The notes: a model not told the origin generated them from the letters alone. Positions 36,268 through 49,700 are shown, counted from the first letter of the stretch. The stretch: 60,000 nucleotides of DNA from Owenia fusiformis (GCA_903813345.2 CAIIXF020000008.1:32514867-32574866), one strand, 5' to 3'. A program made the numbers and translations.

Positions 36268-36578
36268 TTGAAATGAAACATCTTTCTGAACCTCAGTGCA
36301 ACAAAACGACATAAACATAAAACATGTTTAGGTCTCTCAATATTGTAATTGTACAAAGGAAATTTTGGTTGATTTTAAAAAAGTATCTTGTTAATGAAAT
36401 AAAAGGTTTTTGTTGATTTTTATCTATTTTGGGGGGATTTTGTTTTAATATTTTGAATACTTTTTTAAAATCAACCAAAAATTCCTTTTTATAACTTTAA
36501 TATTGAGAGGTCTAAAAACATGTTGTATATGCTATTTTGTTCCAACAAGGTTCGGAAATACATTTTATTTCATTCTCA
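36268..36578. repeat. long inverted repeat, ~120-bp arms
   Basis: Arms at about 36268-36389 and 36455-36578 (ttttggttgattttaaaaaa / ttttttaaaatcaaccaaaa) with moderate divergence outward. The sequence runs on to a mariner-like right end, ggtcaccctg|TA, at 36856-36867, so the whole may be one degraded MITE. Confidence 0.75.
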
Positions 36579-37112
36579 AGAATTGGTAGAAAGGAGCAAA
36601 AAAAATTGCACTAAAAAAACAAAAAATGTTAACAAAACAGTTATATAAAATATTCTTAAATAATTTTCGCATTAAATTGTTGTCAATCAGTCAACATTAC
36701 ATAAAATACCATGTTTTTACAGAATGTTTTCAATGATTGGAAAAACATTGTTGAATTCAGTTCTCCATAGAACTGTCCTGATTTGTGCAAAATTCCATTC
36801 ATGTCACTTGTCTAGTTTAGGAGATTTTGCCTACTTCAATGGTCTCCTTTTTTCCGGTCACCCTGTATGTATATAACGTTTATATTGTTTGAATTGTGTT
36901 GTAATTCTGTAAACACAAGTGCATTTAACAAAGTTACTTGGGCAACCACACCACCACAAACTCGGCTAACTGTTACAGTATTGTTATTTCTGTAATTCAA
37001 GTAATTCAAGCAGTTTATCCCTTATCATTTAGTATTAAAATGGGTATAGTCGTTGCAAATTATGGTCCAGATATCTTTTGAAAATCAATATCATGTGACA
37101 TATTTTCTAGAG

Positions 37113-39132
37113 TTACAATACCGTTGCCACCGTCGGAATAAATAATAAACCAAATTTGTTATCCTGACCATCATATTTTATCAGTTTATCCATCATATTA
37201 TCGGGAAAGAGTATCTTGAATTCCTCAAGTGTGTAATATACAAGCTTCGAACCAGTGTTGCATATTACTGCAGCATGATTCATCATCGTGTTCAATTTGT
37301 ACGGAGTTTTTTGCATGTAACTGAGAGCAGTTGTAAAGTTTATTCCATCAAATTTTGGGGTATTCTTTCTCTTTGAAACATCGCCAATATACTCTGCAAT
37401 GTCTGCTTGAATCCAACTTATTCTATTGAGTCTCTCTTTGATGAATTCATAATTTCCCTCTCTTAAGTATGCAGGCAGTCGACATTCCTCAGTTACGTCA
37501 CCCGTGAGCAATGCTTCCAAAAACTCATTTTTATTATTTGGGACGTGTTGCACCATTCTATCAAACTGCTTCAAACATGCCAATCCATAATTAATACCAT
37601 CGTCTGGAGGATCATACACTTGGGCTGCAAATTTATTACGCATGTCCGTATACTCTTTCTTCCAAGGCTTTGAATTCCAAATCTCACTGTGAAATCTAAG
37701 CTGCTCGTCCATGTCATCACCTAATTCAAGGTACTGTTTGATCGTTGAGTCATCATGTATCTCAGGAAGTCTTGACTTCGAGAACTCATTGACTATTCTA
37801 TCTTGGTGGCCGCAATAAAGTAAACCATCTTCAATGCAGTTCAAGTGTTTTTCCCAATATGCTTTAGTTTCCGGTTTCAGGGCACTTCTAATATGTTCAT
37901 AAAGTTCGAGCCTCTCACTTTCAGCGATTTTTCTCCTATTTATACCTATCAGTGTACAAAAGTCCGACCTGGATAGAAGTTCCATTCCAGTCGTTTGTAA
38001 CTTAGCCATGTGAAGTTGAGGGGCGCTGACATCTAACGCGATCACTTCTTTTGGGTCCGCGAGTAGCTTCGAAAGGGCGTGTGCTCCATTTGCAGCGATG
38101 GTTAGAATTCTATCACCAGATTTGATTTTCATCATTGTATTAACTCTTTCCATATCGATGTAATTCTAAAAAAATCATCATCGTAATTATTAGTCTCGAA
38201 TAATAATAATAAGTCATTATTTATTCAAAATTAATAAGAAAAAAGATTGTGAATCAAAAATTGCACAAAAAAATTAAAACGTCCAATCTAGAAATCGATC
38301 AAACCTAGCAAATCGAAGAAAACAAAGTAATCATAGTCATCAGATGACTCAAATAATACACACCGGCGGATCCAGGATTTTGTGTTAGGGGGCGTGTGAT
38401 AATAACTGTGAGCGAATTAAAAAATTTGTAAAAAACGATGAGGCAAAACACGAATTTTCCGACTTTTTTTTTTTTGGGGGGGGGGGGTGCGCCCCCCACG
38501 CCCCCGTCTAGATCCGCTGGTGATACATGTTATGGCGATGTTCTGTTAAAAGCATAAAATGCAATAGTTTAGACAAACAATCCCCACTTCAGCTACGTTG
38601 GATGTCATATATGATCAATATTTGATACGATGTAGTTATTCACCAGGAGGGATTTGATATTGGGAATATAACTAGGATATTATGAATATTTTCAGAGGGA
38701 ACGCAGTGATAGAGGGAAATATACATATCATCCGAAGGATATTCTTCATATGCTCCTGACAGGTAAATAACGACCTTATACAATTTCCAAGAGAAAGCTC
38801 TACCTAAAATCCTTTGTTGAATGAGAAAAATGTCAAAAATGAGAAATTTTGAAAAATAAAAAATTAAAATTCTTGAAAAATTAAAATTTTTGAAATTTTC
38901 ATTATATTGTTTCTCAGCAGTGGTGGTTTCATTATGTTGTTTTTCAATATGTCCACTATCACTCTTTTTACAGACCTGCATTAAACCTTACCTGACTAAA
39001 GAATACTTCTTCTTGAATTTGTTTTTTTCCAATTGGTTTTCCATAGTATAATCTGTAACCTGTGTTAAGTGGCAGACTCGCCTTCAAAATTTTTTGATAT
39101 GGCATCAACCGAAATGCTGATAAAAGAAACAT
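37113..39132 (-). CDS. BtaA-like (DUF3419) SAM-dependent 3-amino-3-carboxypropyltransferase, 2 exons
   Basis: BtaA moves the 3-amino-3-carboxypropyl group of S-adenosylmethionine to diacylglycerol, the first step of betaine-lipid (DGTS) synthesis in bacteria and algae. Exon 1 is 39132-38992 (47 codons, MFLLSAFRLMPYQ..EEVFFSQ, donor gtaagg). Exon 2 is 38165-37113 (acceptor ttttttag, starting NYIDMERVN). Both are phase 0, total 397 aa, near the usual size of about 400. The SAM-site block is GDRILTIAANGAHALSKLLA..VIALDVSAPQLHMAKL. Further family blocks are LYEHIRSALKPETKAYW and IEDGLLYCG. The usual WEDP motif expected around the junction is not seen, so a further small exon could be missed. No BtaB-type methyltransferase is nearby. 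The physiological substrate in an animal is inference. Confidence 0.75.
38361..38522. mobile_element. small hAT-like element in the BtaA-like intron
   Basis: TIRs caccggcggatc and gatccgctggtg with G- and C-runs inside. It is the same general type as 25404-25572. No clear target duplication. Confidence 0.6.
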
Positions 39133-39300
39133 CGCTGTTTTAACCCTGTCTTCTTATCTAGAGTGCAATTTAAGTTAGCTGTGTCCCGTTAAATGCTGTT
39201 TGTTTCCAAGTAAACTCAAATCACCTCTTTGATCGAAACAACAGTGTGTCAGCCAATGTTCACTTAGCTGTCAAGTAGGTTTATTAATTGGATGATTAAT
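39133..39300 (-). repeat. upstream part of the inverted duplication
   Basis: Read on the - strand, the upstream DNA of the BtaA-like gene (aagtgaacattggctgaca; aactaacttaaattgcactc-like blocks) matches 45440-45610 on the + strand. The duplication therefore took in the promoter-proximal DNA. Confidence 0.75.
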
Positions 39301-40751
39301 AAACAGCGGTTTCTAATCTATCGTTCCAACCCCATCTGTCTTGCCTATACATATAACAGCTATAATAGCAGAGAAAAGTTACAGTGGTAGTTTAAATCGT
39401 TGTGTTAAAAATGCATTACTACAGGGCGTTCAATAAGTACTGATAAAAATGCTGTAACTTTTTAAATTTTTCTATATTTCTGACTAATCTTTCTACTTTA
39501 CAATCTTGAGTATTCACGTGAGAGTTACAATAAAGCACCTAACAGGAAGGTGGTACTGGGTTGAGCCTAATTGGTGGAATCGATGGACGAATCAAATTCG
39601 TTTTAACAAACACGTGATTTAAACATCACATCTCTTCTTTTTTTAATTTTATTTAAGATGAACGACAAAATATATACATACTATTTACAGTGTACAATAC
39701 ATAATCAATTGAATGAGCAGTTAACTATTTTTCAACATGTTCAAAAATCAATCAGAATTAAAAAACACTGTCAGCTAAAAAATAGATGCTGTTCCTATTA
39801 ATCTCCATAGATGTAGTCTTGGATATGGATAATCCAGGGTTACCAAATAATATTTCATTACACATAATACCTGGGAAATGCGTATCCCATAATTTTTTTT
39901 TTGCATTCATAGAATTAATGCATCAGGTTGTCTTGAACTAAACAATCTTGACACAGTTCATTTTGTACTTCATCAATTCTCCCTTACGCGGTTCGCCCTT
40001 TGAATCAGAACGTTCGCAAATATGCACTGAAAAAGCACTCAAAAAGGACAAAATTTGATTGGTCAATATTTTCCCACTATGCATTTCGCGTAGCTATTTG
40101 TGTGACCCGAAAGTTCTAAATCAAACTAATTACGCAATTTTGTTTTTACACCCGCACGCTAAATAAAACAATGTCACCATCGGAAGTGTTCTTCTTTGTC
40201 ATTGCTTTAATAGTCAGTATACCGAGTTTAATCAATAAAAAATTGTACAATGAACAACAAAATTCGGAAACGAGTACTATAGATTTGCTTTCGGTCTACT
40301 GAACAGATTGACCTAGATAATAGCGACACGTCTTCTTTGGTCTACTGCTCAGTTGTTTGTGGGTTTTCAACGTAACTCTATAATGTAATTTGAAGATGAA
40401 TACTTTTATTCAGTTGTTGCATCGATGTTGCAGCTTGTAGTGCGGTAAGATTGGCATGAAAGTATTGAAAGTCGAATGGAATTGTTTTTTCCAATATGGC
40501 GACTAGTCAACTGATCACGTGACCTTCTCTTCCGGAATATTTTCTCACTTTTCATTCATCGTTTTCACCACGCCATGAATCAATACAATGAAAAATAGCT
40601 GTTATATTAAGATTAATAAGAGATCAATCGTTTCTTATAATTTTTTCTGTACTCTCGTACGGGAATATGAACGAATATAGGTGTGGAAATCCCCATGTTA
40701 AACCTATGAGGGAAAACAAGGAAGTATAAATTTGTTCCTCCGCGAACTGCA
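39301..40751. other. non-coding, nothing recognised
   Basis: No supported gene or repeat. Confidence 0.4.
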
Positions 40752-41174
40752 TCATGGGAAATATTTTGACCTTATAAGGAAAGAGTTTTGCGTCTCCTCT
40801 TTTGAAGAGGGAACAACGATTTCGAGAATTTGATATTTATAAATTAATTTTCTGGTAGGAAATATTCTATGCATAATTTTCCACTGTTTCCATTCTATCA
40901 TTTTTGTTTCTATAAATAATTCTTTTGTAAGGGTCCATTGTTTTTCACTTAATATATCTGGACCAATGAGCAATCTATCTTTAGTTAATTTAAGTCTTAC
41001 ATTTCTATATGTTATATATTTTACATTAATGTTTCTGAAAGATAAAGACTCATTGTGTTGTGGAATAGTTCTATTTATTAACAGTCTTGAAATAATTGAA
41101 TTGACTGTTGTATACTGAAACCAAGTTTCACCATTTCTTAAGAGAGTTTCACATAGTCGTTCATAAGATATCAT
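40752..41174 (-). mobile_element. L1/Tx1-like LINE ORF2 fragment
   Basis: The - strand 140-codon frame contains QWTLTKELFIETKMIEWKQW and KIMHRIFPTRKLIYKYQI, the 'LHRI.PTNK.LYK' block that precedes the CCHC knuckle in L1/Tx1 ORF2 C-termini. The knuckle and RT are absent. It belongs to a different copy from the LINE at 19.4 kb. Confidence 0.6.
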
Positions 41175-41261
41175 TGTGTTATTTACAAGTACATCTGAAA
41201 TATAAATTAGACCTGATCTGATTCAATTTTGAAAAATGTAGGAACCTGAAGAAACGTATTC

Positions 41262-41621
41262 ATTTTTTGTTAAATAAAATCAGCAAATACAATTGCCTAC
41301 CTAACTTGTATGTTTTGCAAGGACTCGGATGGTTGGATATTCTGTCAAAATGACTTTCGGCAAACCTACCATTTCCCATTGGTTAACATGGGAATGTCAA
41401 TTTAAAAAAACACATCTAATTTATCATCAATTTTCAACCTATTGTAATTGGGGAGAAAATTGAGAAAATTTGGAGGTATTTGAAATAAAGTCAAGTTACG
41501 TTTCTATTAATATTATAAGTATTTTCATCGCATGTTAAGTAAATAAAAATGCAAACGTAAAGACGCTTTAACACATAGTTCAATGGGGGAGCTAAGGTTG
41601 CCAAACTTATGGAGGGGAATG
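41262..41621. mobile_element. partial copy of the 17.1-kb mariner-type MITE
   Basis: Matches the reverse complement of the left part of the element at 17118 (ggactcggatgg, ggcaaacctaccatttccca). It ends ccaaacttatggaggggaat + g followed by TA at 41622. Its other arm is missing. Confidence 0.85.
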
Positions 41622-42164
41622 TAATTAAATAAAACTTTAATCCCTCGTTATTCAATTTCTATGAAATGGGTTTCATTCATAATGATAATTAATCCGTTTG
41701 TTAGAGGATTTAATTCTACAGCCAAGGGTTCTAATTTCCACAGAAACAATTTGCGAATTAAGTTTATATATTAGTGATTGTACGTCTCTGTGTTATGTTT
41801 ACATTATGTTAAATTTTGGATTTAATCGATAAACTCTTTGGAAAATAAATTTCTGGATTTTTAATTTTTAGATTTCCTCTCATTTTTCTCCATTGATTCT
41901 CTTGTCACATTAACACTGACATAAACAACCGCCTGTATTCACTTTGCAAACCAGGCAAAGCAGTCAGGACATTGAAATGATAAATTCAGCATGAGCAATT
42001 TACACTTTCTTAAAATCAGTAATAAAGATATCAGAAAATATGGAATCATGTCATCAAATCAAGGAAAAGACATCTTGAATTAAATCGTCCCATTTCCAGC
42101 AATAACAGTTTTGGCTATGGCATTAATGGTTGAGAAATAATGATCGAAACCAGCCATGGTTTTT

Positions 42165-43400
42165 TCCCAGTTACTCCCAGAGTGTGGATCTCGTTCAAGA
42201 GCAGAGGTTTCTCCCGAGGCGTGGTGACTCCCGAGCCGAGGTTGCTCCAGAGCCTGGACCCCTTCCGGGAGACAGAGTTTGTTTTGTTTCTCCTGAGACG
42301 AAACGGCTCCTGCCTGGAGCTGAAGATACTCCCAGCGTTTGGATCTCGTTAAAGAGCAGAGGTTACTCCTGAGAAGTGGCGACTCCCGAGCAGAGTTTAC
42401 TCCGGAGCCTGGACCCTTCCAAGAGACGGAATTTGCGTGGTTACTCCTGAGACGAGACGACTCCCGGAGTTGACGATACTCTGAGCGTGTGGATCTTATT
42501 CAAGAGCAGAGGTTTCCCCTGAAAAGTTGCGACTCCCGAGCCGAGGTTGCTCCAGAGCCTTGACCCCTTCCAAGAGACAGAGTTTGTTTGGTTTCTCCAG
42601 AGACGAGACGACTCCTGGAGCTGACGATACTACCAGCGCGTGAATATCGTTCAAGAGCAGAGGTAACTCCTGATAAGGGGCGACTCCCGAGCAGAGTTTA
42701 CTCCGGAACCTGGACCCTTCCAAGTGACAGAGTTTGCGTGGTTACTCCTTAGACGAGACGATTCCCGGAGTTGACGATACTCTGAGCCTGTGGATCTTGT
42801 TCAAGAGCAGAGGTTTCTCCCGAGAAGTGGCGACTCCCGAGCCGAGGTTGCTCCAGAGCCTTGACCCCTTCCAAGAGACAGAGTTTGTTTGGTTTCTCCT
42901 GAAATGAGACGACTCCTGGAGCTGACGATACTACCAGCGCGTGAATCTCGTTTAAGAGCAGAGGTTACTCCTGATAAGGGGCGACTCCCGAGCAGAGTTT
43001 ACTCCGGAGCCTGGACCCTTCCAAGAGACAGAGTTTGCGTATTTACTCCTTAGACGAGACGATTCCCGGAGTTGACGATACTCTGAGCCTGTGGATCTTG
43101 TTCAAGAGCAGAGAATCTCCCGAGAAGTGGCGACTCCCGAGCCGAGGTTGCTCCAGGGCCTCGACCCCTTCCAAGAGACATAGTTTGTTTGGTTTTTCCT
43201 GAGATGAGACGACTCCTGGAGCTGAAGATACTCCCAGCGTGTGGATCTCGTTCAAGAGCAGAGGTTACTCCTGAGAAGTGGCGACTCCGAGCAGAGTTAA
43301 CTCCGGAGCCTGGACCCTTCCAAGAGACACAGTTTGCGTGGTTACCCCAGAGACGAAGTGACTTTTGGAGCTAGACGAACTCCAGAACTTAGAAGATCCC
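42165..43400. repeat. higher-order tandem array, two ~150-bp monomers per ~300-bp unit
   Basis: Monomer A (gccgaggttgctccagagcc) starts recur near 42237, 42541, 42843 and 43143. Monomer B (gcagagtttactccggagcc) recurs near 42390, 42693, 42992 and 43291. Each type repeats every 298-304 bp. Both share cttccaagagacagagtttg and gagacgagacgactcc. The array is much richer in G+C than its flanks. Unit length varies and frames break, so the open frames here are artefacts. Confidence 0.92.
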
Positions 43401-44790
43401 CGCACATAGAGACCAGACGACTCTTGAAGATATACTTTATATTATATGGACATGTTGTTATTTATTGTGAACACTTAAAATCCCTGTAAATAATTGTTTT
43501 GTACGAGCCATCTTCTACTGGTAACTGCTGTACCACCAAACCAGGTCGGCACCCTAATAACACCTCCGAAGATCCCTTATTGATCGTGTCCTTGGCCTTT
43601 CCCCAGTAAGTATACAGGGTGCTCTGTGAAATGGCCTGGACGACAATATTGATCACATGAAAATGAAGTGCTCAATTCCAGCTGGCTGCCACCTTTTAAA
43701 ATTTCACTCAGGAAGTATTACAAAACCAGCTGGATATTCTTTTTCAATTTTGTCTATGATTTAATCTTTCTAAAAGTCTCTTCTTTCATTCTATGCTGAC
43801 AAGCTCTGAAATTAAGTAAGCAAATAAAGTAAGGGCCACTTGTCTAGAAGTGATTTTGTGCTACTTTGGTGATTATAGCTACCATATTAGGAGAGAGATG
43901 GCAGGCGGGGAATATACCTTTAAGTGTTGTATAACATGGTCTAGGGCTGTAGGTAAAATGTATGAGGACACTCAGAGTTCAGAGAGTAGTAATAACATAT
44001 AGGGCTCATAATTAACATTTTATATATAAAGATTTTTGTCTGCATAATTCTACATCGGAGACTGATATTGGTCAGTAAGGTTATCTTAAATAAGTTGAAT
44101 TGACGTCACCAATTTGTGAAAGTAACATCGGCTTTATGTTAGGTATATGCTCTGTTTTCTATGTAATATTTTACAGAATGTGTATCATATACCTTATATT
44201 ATGTGCGATAAGTTTCACCCAGTTAACTTGCCATTTACTAAAGATGTTGTCGCGCTGGACTGTTTCCGAAGCACCCTGTATACCAACTGCGGAAAGGCCA
44301 GGGACGATCGATAAGGGATCTTTGGAGGTGTAATGAGGCTGCCGACCTGGTTTGGTGGTACGGTAGTTACCAGTACATGATGGCTCATACAAAACAATTA
44401 TATACAGGGATTTCAAAATCTATTCCAACATAAATTTGTAAAATTAAATAACAAAATGTCCATATACATGATGTATATGTTCAAGAGTCTTCTTGTCTCT
44501 GTAGGGAGATCTTCTCAGCTCTGGAACTTGTGCAGCTCAAGGAGTGTCCTATGCTCCAAGAGTCACTTCATTTCAAGAATAACCACTGCCTTTAGGCGGG
44601 TCTAAGCTCTGGGAGTGGTACTGCTCCGGGAGTCCTCGTCTCTTGATTACCTCTATGGAGAAGTGCCAGCTCAGGAATAACGACCAAGAAATGAGATTAG
44701 ACCTGCTCTCTGACTTCTCTGAAGTCTTCACTGTAATTTTTCTCCAAGTCTTCTATGACTATGAGAATATTGATTAATCCAATCTGAGTA
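42165..44790. mobile_element. foldback element with the array in its left arm
   Basis: 43400-43660 is inverted at about 44225-44460: accaccaaaccaggtcggca / tgccgacctggtttggtggt, and ggatcttttgg.. / tccgaagatccctta. The inverted similarity runs on into 44480-44790, which carries one degenerate reversed copy of the 150-bp monomer (ctccaagagtcacttc; agtcctcgtctcttg). The left arm therefore holds about eight monomers and the right about one. The middle (43660-44225) is single-copy and has no transposase. Confidence 0.7.
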
Positions 44791-45440
44791 ATATGATAGA
44801 TAGTTGGTTCTTCAAAATAAGAGGTTTACTTAGATTTTGAATATCAATATAGATTTGTATCAAGTGTTATAAAGAATCTGATCTTCGTAACTTACTTAAC
44901 TTTAGCATGCGGATTAATATTCAATGGATTTACATTAAACGCAGAGTTCCTGTGACAGTGGCATTTAATTTTAGTGATCAAGAAAGTACTTTGCACGCTC
45001 CCGCCAAGTTATATAAGGTTATATAGGAAGAAAGCCAGGGCATTTTCATTCTGACACACATCACATCTTAAAACATGTCTGTGTCTATGATGCACGAAGA
45101 GAGGGTCATGGTATTCCATGATTGAGCATTTTCGAAACCCTTCTTTATAAAATGTGTAAACCATTCTTAGAAAAATTGCTATACTGAAAATGGGCTATTG
45201 GTATGCACTGTGTAAAAATAGTTGATTGCTCCGATTTTTAATACGGCGACCTGCCGATTGAGTATTTTGTTCAAAATTGAATAAAATTTTGAACAAAAGG
45301 AGCAAATGTGATGCAGGCATCAGTGTAGTATGAATTTATTTTTGGATCACTATGCTATCACTATGTGGCAGAAATGCATTCTGATTGGATATTAATGATC
45401 ACATGACCTTAGTTCACCTTAGTTCAGGAGATGGCATGCC
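44790..45440. other. non-coding with a MITE relic
   Basis: 45228-45338 (ccgattgagtattttgttca, ggagcaaatgtgatgcaggc) is a diverged relative of the MITE at 58684-58825. Nothing else was recognised. Confidence 0.5.
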
Positions 45441-46143
45441 AAAATGTAAAATCTCTATTAGTAAACCTGCTTGAAAGCTAAGTGAACATTGGCTGACATT
45501 AGCTTCTATCATAGAGGTGGCTCGAGTTGACTTAGAAAATAGAGGTATAAGTATTTAGCGGAAACGACTAACTTAAAGTGCACTCTTTAGACGACAGGAT
45601 TAAAACAGCAATGTCTCTTTTATCAGCTTTTCGGTCGATGCCATATCAAAAAGTTTTGAGGGCGAGTCAGCCACTTAACACAGGTTACAGATTATACTAC
45701 GGAAAACCACTGGGAAGAAAACAAGTCCAAGAAGAAGTACTCTTTAGTCAGGTAGGTTTTAACACAGGTGTACAAAGAGGGTTAATGGAAAGAACATTAA
45801 AAAACATATTTAGGCAATCACTTATCGAGATACATTTGTACGGACTTAATTCTAAGTATCAAATGTTGATCATACATGACCTTCAACGTAGACTAACAAG
45901 GGGATTGTATTCATTTTAAACTTTCAACAAAACATCATTGATGTGATGATTACTGAATTCATGAATCAACATTGTATTATTTGAGTTGTTTGATGACTAG
46001 AATCACTTTTTTCCTTCGATTTGCAAGGTTTATTTAATACCTGGGGCTTAAGTTGTGTACCAAACGAAACGACATGACATCCGGGGCTTTATATGATCTG
46101 CATTACACAATGGTGTATAGAGGGGTCAGTTTTTTCAGACTTA

Positions 46144-46631
46144 CACCCCAGTCACATTTGTCGTACGGAGGCCGTGCGTCGACTGAGATCAATTAAATCA
46201 GTGTATTTCTGCGACGAGCGTAGGAAAACTACGCTCGCCTTGCGGTCTCCGTACGGCGTATCCATTTTTTACAGGCCGCAGGGTCGCCGTAGAAATTATA
46301 ACTCGGAGTTATTATATTTGTTCATTTCTGAGGTCCCCGTAGAAATCAACTGACTCAACAAGATTGAATCATTATTTGTCAATGTTTCACGATTACTTTT
46401 CATTTGATATTACATCCTAGCACTATGAATAACATTTATAAATTGTCCTGATGTAAATAAAATGAAAAAAGTATTATTTATCAACAGAAATTTAAAATTC
46501 ACTGTGCGGCTGCCGTGGGAAATGTGACTGCAAAAGTGTAAGAGCGCAGAAATTCCACGGCGAGCGTAGAAATGTTACTGGCCGCAGAAATGATAGACCG
46601 CAAGGTGGCCGTAGGAAATGTGACTGGGTTG
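46144..46631. mobile_element. PIF/Harbinger-type MITE, complete, TTA TSD
   Basis: Left end caccccagtcacatttgtcg, right end aggaaatgtgactgggttg, with TTA at 46141-46143 and 46632-46634. Three-base TWA duplications are typical of PIF/Harbinger. The interior has inverted ctacgctcgcc words. Length 488 bp, no transposase. Confidence 0.88.
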
Positions 46632-46725
46632 TTAGGTACCTTTTTCTGTACTAGTATACCCTTTTGCGGTTATTTTACTCTATGGCATTGCAATCCGTTC
46701 ACATCATTAGCTATTAATTGATCTA

Positions 46726-49700
46726 TAGTGGGGTCAGTTAGCTGTTTAATTGCACTTGCTATATATAGAGCACCATTTTTTGACACAATCATCATTAATA
46801 CATATATTTTTGATATCTAACGAAGTGGTGTTGAAAAGTTGCCCTAGTTGAAAATAGCAGGCCTCCAAAATTTTGCTCATTTACATTGAGCTCTATGTTA
46901 ATTTATCAATCTTCAAAAGACCCCCCGCAGAACAGTTTTAGAGTGATATTGCCTATTCTCCAAGAATATTACAATAACATGATTATCTTCAAAATAAGAA
47001 GGGTTAAATTTTTTATTTTACCTAGTTCCAAAGTTATTGACGTTTGAATTTTGGACGTATTGAAGACTGTTTATTATATACGGCTATCAATATATCTTAA
47101 CTAAAGTGTCCTTTTCTCAAAAAGTCCACTGTGAAATTTTCTAATATTGCAGATTTCTATAGTTAATATAGTGATTTAAAAAAAATCAAACAGGTACATT
47201 TCTAAAAATTTCTTATTTTTGATATATTTAACCGTTAAAATTGTAAAAAAAACTATATTGAGCCCCATGTTAATTTATCAATGTTCAAAAGACCCCCTGC
47301 AGAACAGTTTTAGAGTAAAGATCACCATTCTCCTAGAATGATACAATAACATGATTATCTTCAAAATAAGAAGGGTTAAATGTTTTCTTTTACCTACTTC
47401 CAAAGAAATTGTCGTTTGAATTTTGGATATTCCCCATTGGATGCCATTATAAACGCATATCAATATGGCTTTGCTTAAGTGTCATCTCAAAAAATCACTG
47501 TGAAATTTTCTAACATTGCAGATTTCTAAAGTTAATATAGTGATTTAAAACAATCAAACAGGTACATTTCTAAAAATTTCTTATTTTTGATATATTTAAA
47601 CGTTAGAATTAGAAAAAAACTATATAGAGCCCCATGTTAATTTATCTATCTTCAAAATACCCCCTGCAGAACAGTTTTAGAGTAAAAATCACCATTCTCT
47701 TAGTACTTTACAATAACATGATTATGTTCAAAATAAGAAGGGTTAATTTTTTTCTTTTACCTACTTCCAAAGATATTGGGGTTTGAATTTTTAGAAATTC
47801 CCAATTGGCTGCCATTATAAACGCATATCAATATGGCTTTGCTAAAGTGTCATTTTCTCAAAAAGCCCACTGTGAAATTTTCTAATATTGCAGATTTCTA
47901 TAGTTGATATATTGTTATTAAAAAAATCAAACAGGTACATTTCTGAAAATTTCTTATTTTTGACATATTTTGCCGTTAAAAACTATCAAAACCTATATTG
48001 AGCCCCATGTTAATTTATCAATGTTCAAAAGCCCCCTTGCAAAACAGTTTTAGAGTAAAAATCACCATTCTCCTCGTACTTTACAATAACATGATTATCT
48101 TCAAAATAAGAAGGGTTAAATTTTTTCTTTTACCCAGTTCCAAATATATTGACGTTTGAATTTTGGAAAAATCCAATTGGCTGCCATTATAAACGGCTAT
48201 GGAAAGTGGCTTTCCTAAAGTTTCCCTTTCTCAAAACGTCCACAATGGAATTTTCTAATATTGTATATTTCTATACTTAATATGTTGATTTTAGAAAAAT
48301 CAAACAGGCACATTTCTGATTTTTTTTATTTTTAATGTATTTAGCCGTCAAAAACTATAAAAAAAAACTATATTGTGTCTCGTGTTAATTTATCATATGT
48401 TCAACTTAATGAAATATTATTAAAAATAAGAAATTTTCAGAAATATGACTGTTTGATTTTTTTAGAATCAATATATAACTATACAAATCTGCAATATTAG
48501 AAAATTCCACAGTAAACTCTCTGAGAAAAGGACACTTTAGTAAAACAGGGGGCTCAATATAGGTTTTTATAGGGTTTAATGCCTCAATCAAAAATAAGAA
48601 ATTTTCAGAAATGTACCTGCTTGATTTTTTTAAAATCAATATATTGACTATAGAAATCTGCAATATTAGAAAATTTCACAGTGCACTTTTTGAGAAAATG
48701 ACACTTTTACACCCCAGTCACATTTCCTACGGCGACCTTGCGGTCTATCATTTCTGCGGCCAGTTGCTTTTCTACGCTCGCCGCAGAATTTCTGCGCTCT
48801 CATACTTTTGCAGTCACATTTCCCACGGCAGCCGCACGGTGAATTTTAAATTTCTGTTGATAAATAATACTTTTTTCATTTTATTTACATCAGGACAATT
48901 TATAAATGTTGTTCATAGTGCTAGGATGTAATATCAAATGAAAAGTGATCGTGAAGCATTGACAAATAATGATTCAATCTTGTTGAGCCAGTTGATTTCT
49001 ACGGGGGACCTCAGAAATGAAAAAATATTATAACTCCGAGTTATATTTTCTACGCCTTCCCTGCGGCCTGTAAAAATCTGCATTCGCCATTACGGAGGCC
49101 GCAAGGCGAGCGTAGTTTTTCTACGCTCGCCGCAGAAATTCACCGATTTAATTGTTCTGCGGTTGACTTGTGGCCACTGTGCGACAAATGTGATTCAGGT
49201 GTTAGTAAAGCCATATTGATAGCGGTTTATAATGGCAGCCAATGGCGTTTTTCAAAAATTCAAAAGCAAATATCTTTCGAACAAGGTAAAAGAAAAAACT
49301 TTCACCCTTCTTATTTTGAACATAATCATGTTATTGTAACATACTAGGAGAATGGGCATTATTACTCTTGAACTGTTCTGCAGGGGGGCCTTTTGAAGAT
49401 TGAAAAATTAACATGGGGCTCAATATAGGTTTTGATAGTTTTTAACGGCTAAATATGTCAACAATAAGAAATTTTCAGAAATGTACCTGTTTGATTTTTT
49501 TAAAACCAATATATCAACTATAGAAATCTGCAATATAAGAAAATTCCACAGTGGAACTTTTGAGAAAAGGACACTTTAGTAAAGCCATTTTGATAGGCAT
49601 TTATAATGGCAGCCAATGGGGATTTTCAAAAATTCAAAGGCAAATATCTTTGGAACAAGGTAAAAGAAAAAAGTTTCACCCTTCTTATTTTGAACATAAT

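Noticed and set aside
38640-38830. - strand frame with AFSWKLYKVVIYLSGAYEEY in the BtaA-like intron, preceded by a tttag
   Set aside because: Looks protein-like, but phase does not fit exon 1 or exon 2 and no counterpart is seen in the duplicate's intron.
42130-43374. Several 60-80-codon frames over the 42-43 kb array
   Set aside because: Unit lengths of 298-304 bp do not keep frame, and stops recur; non-coding satellite.
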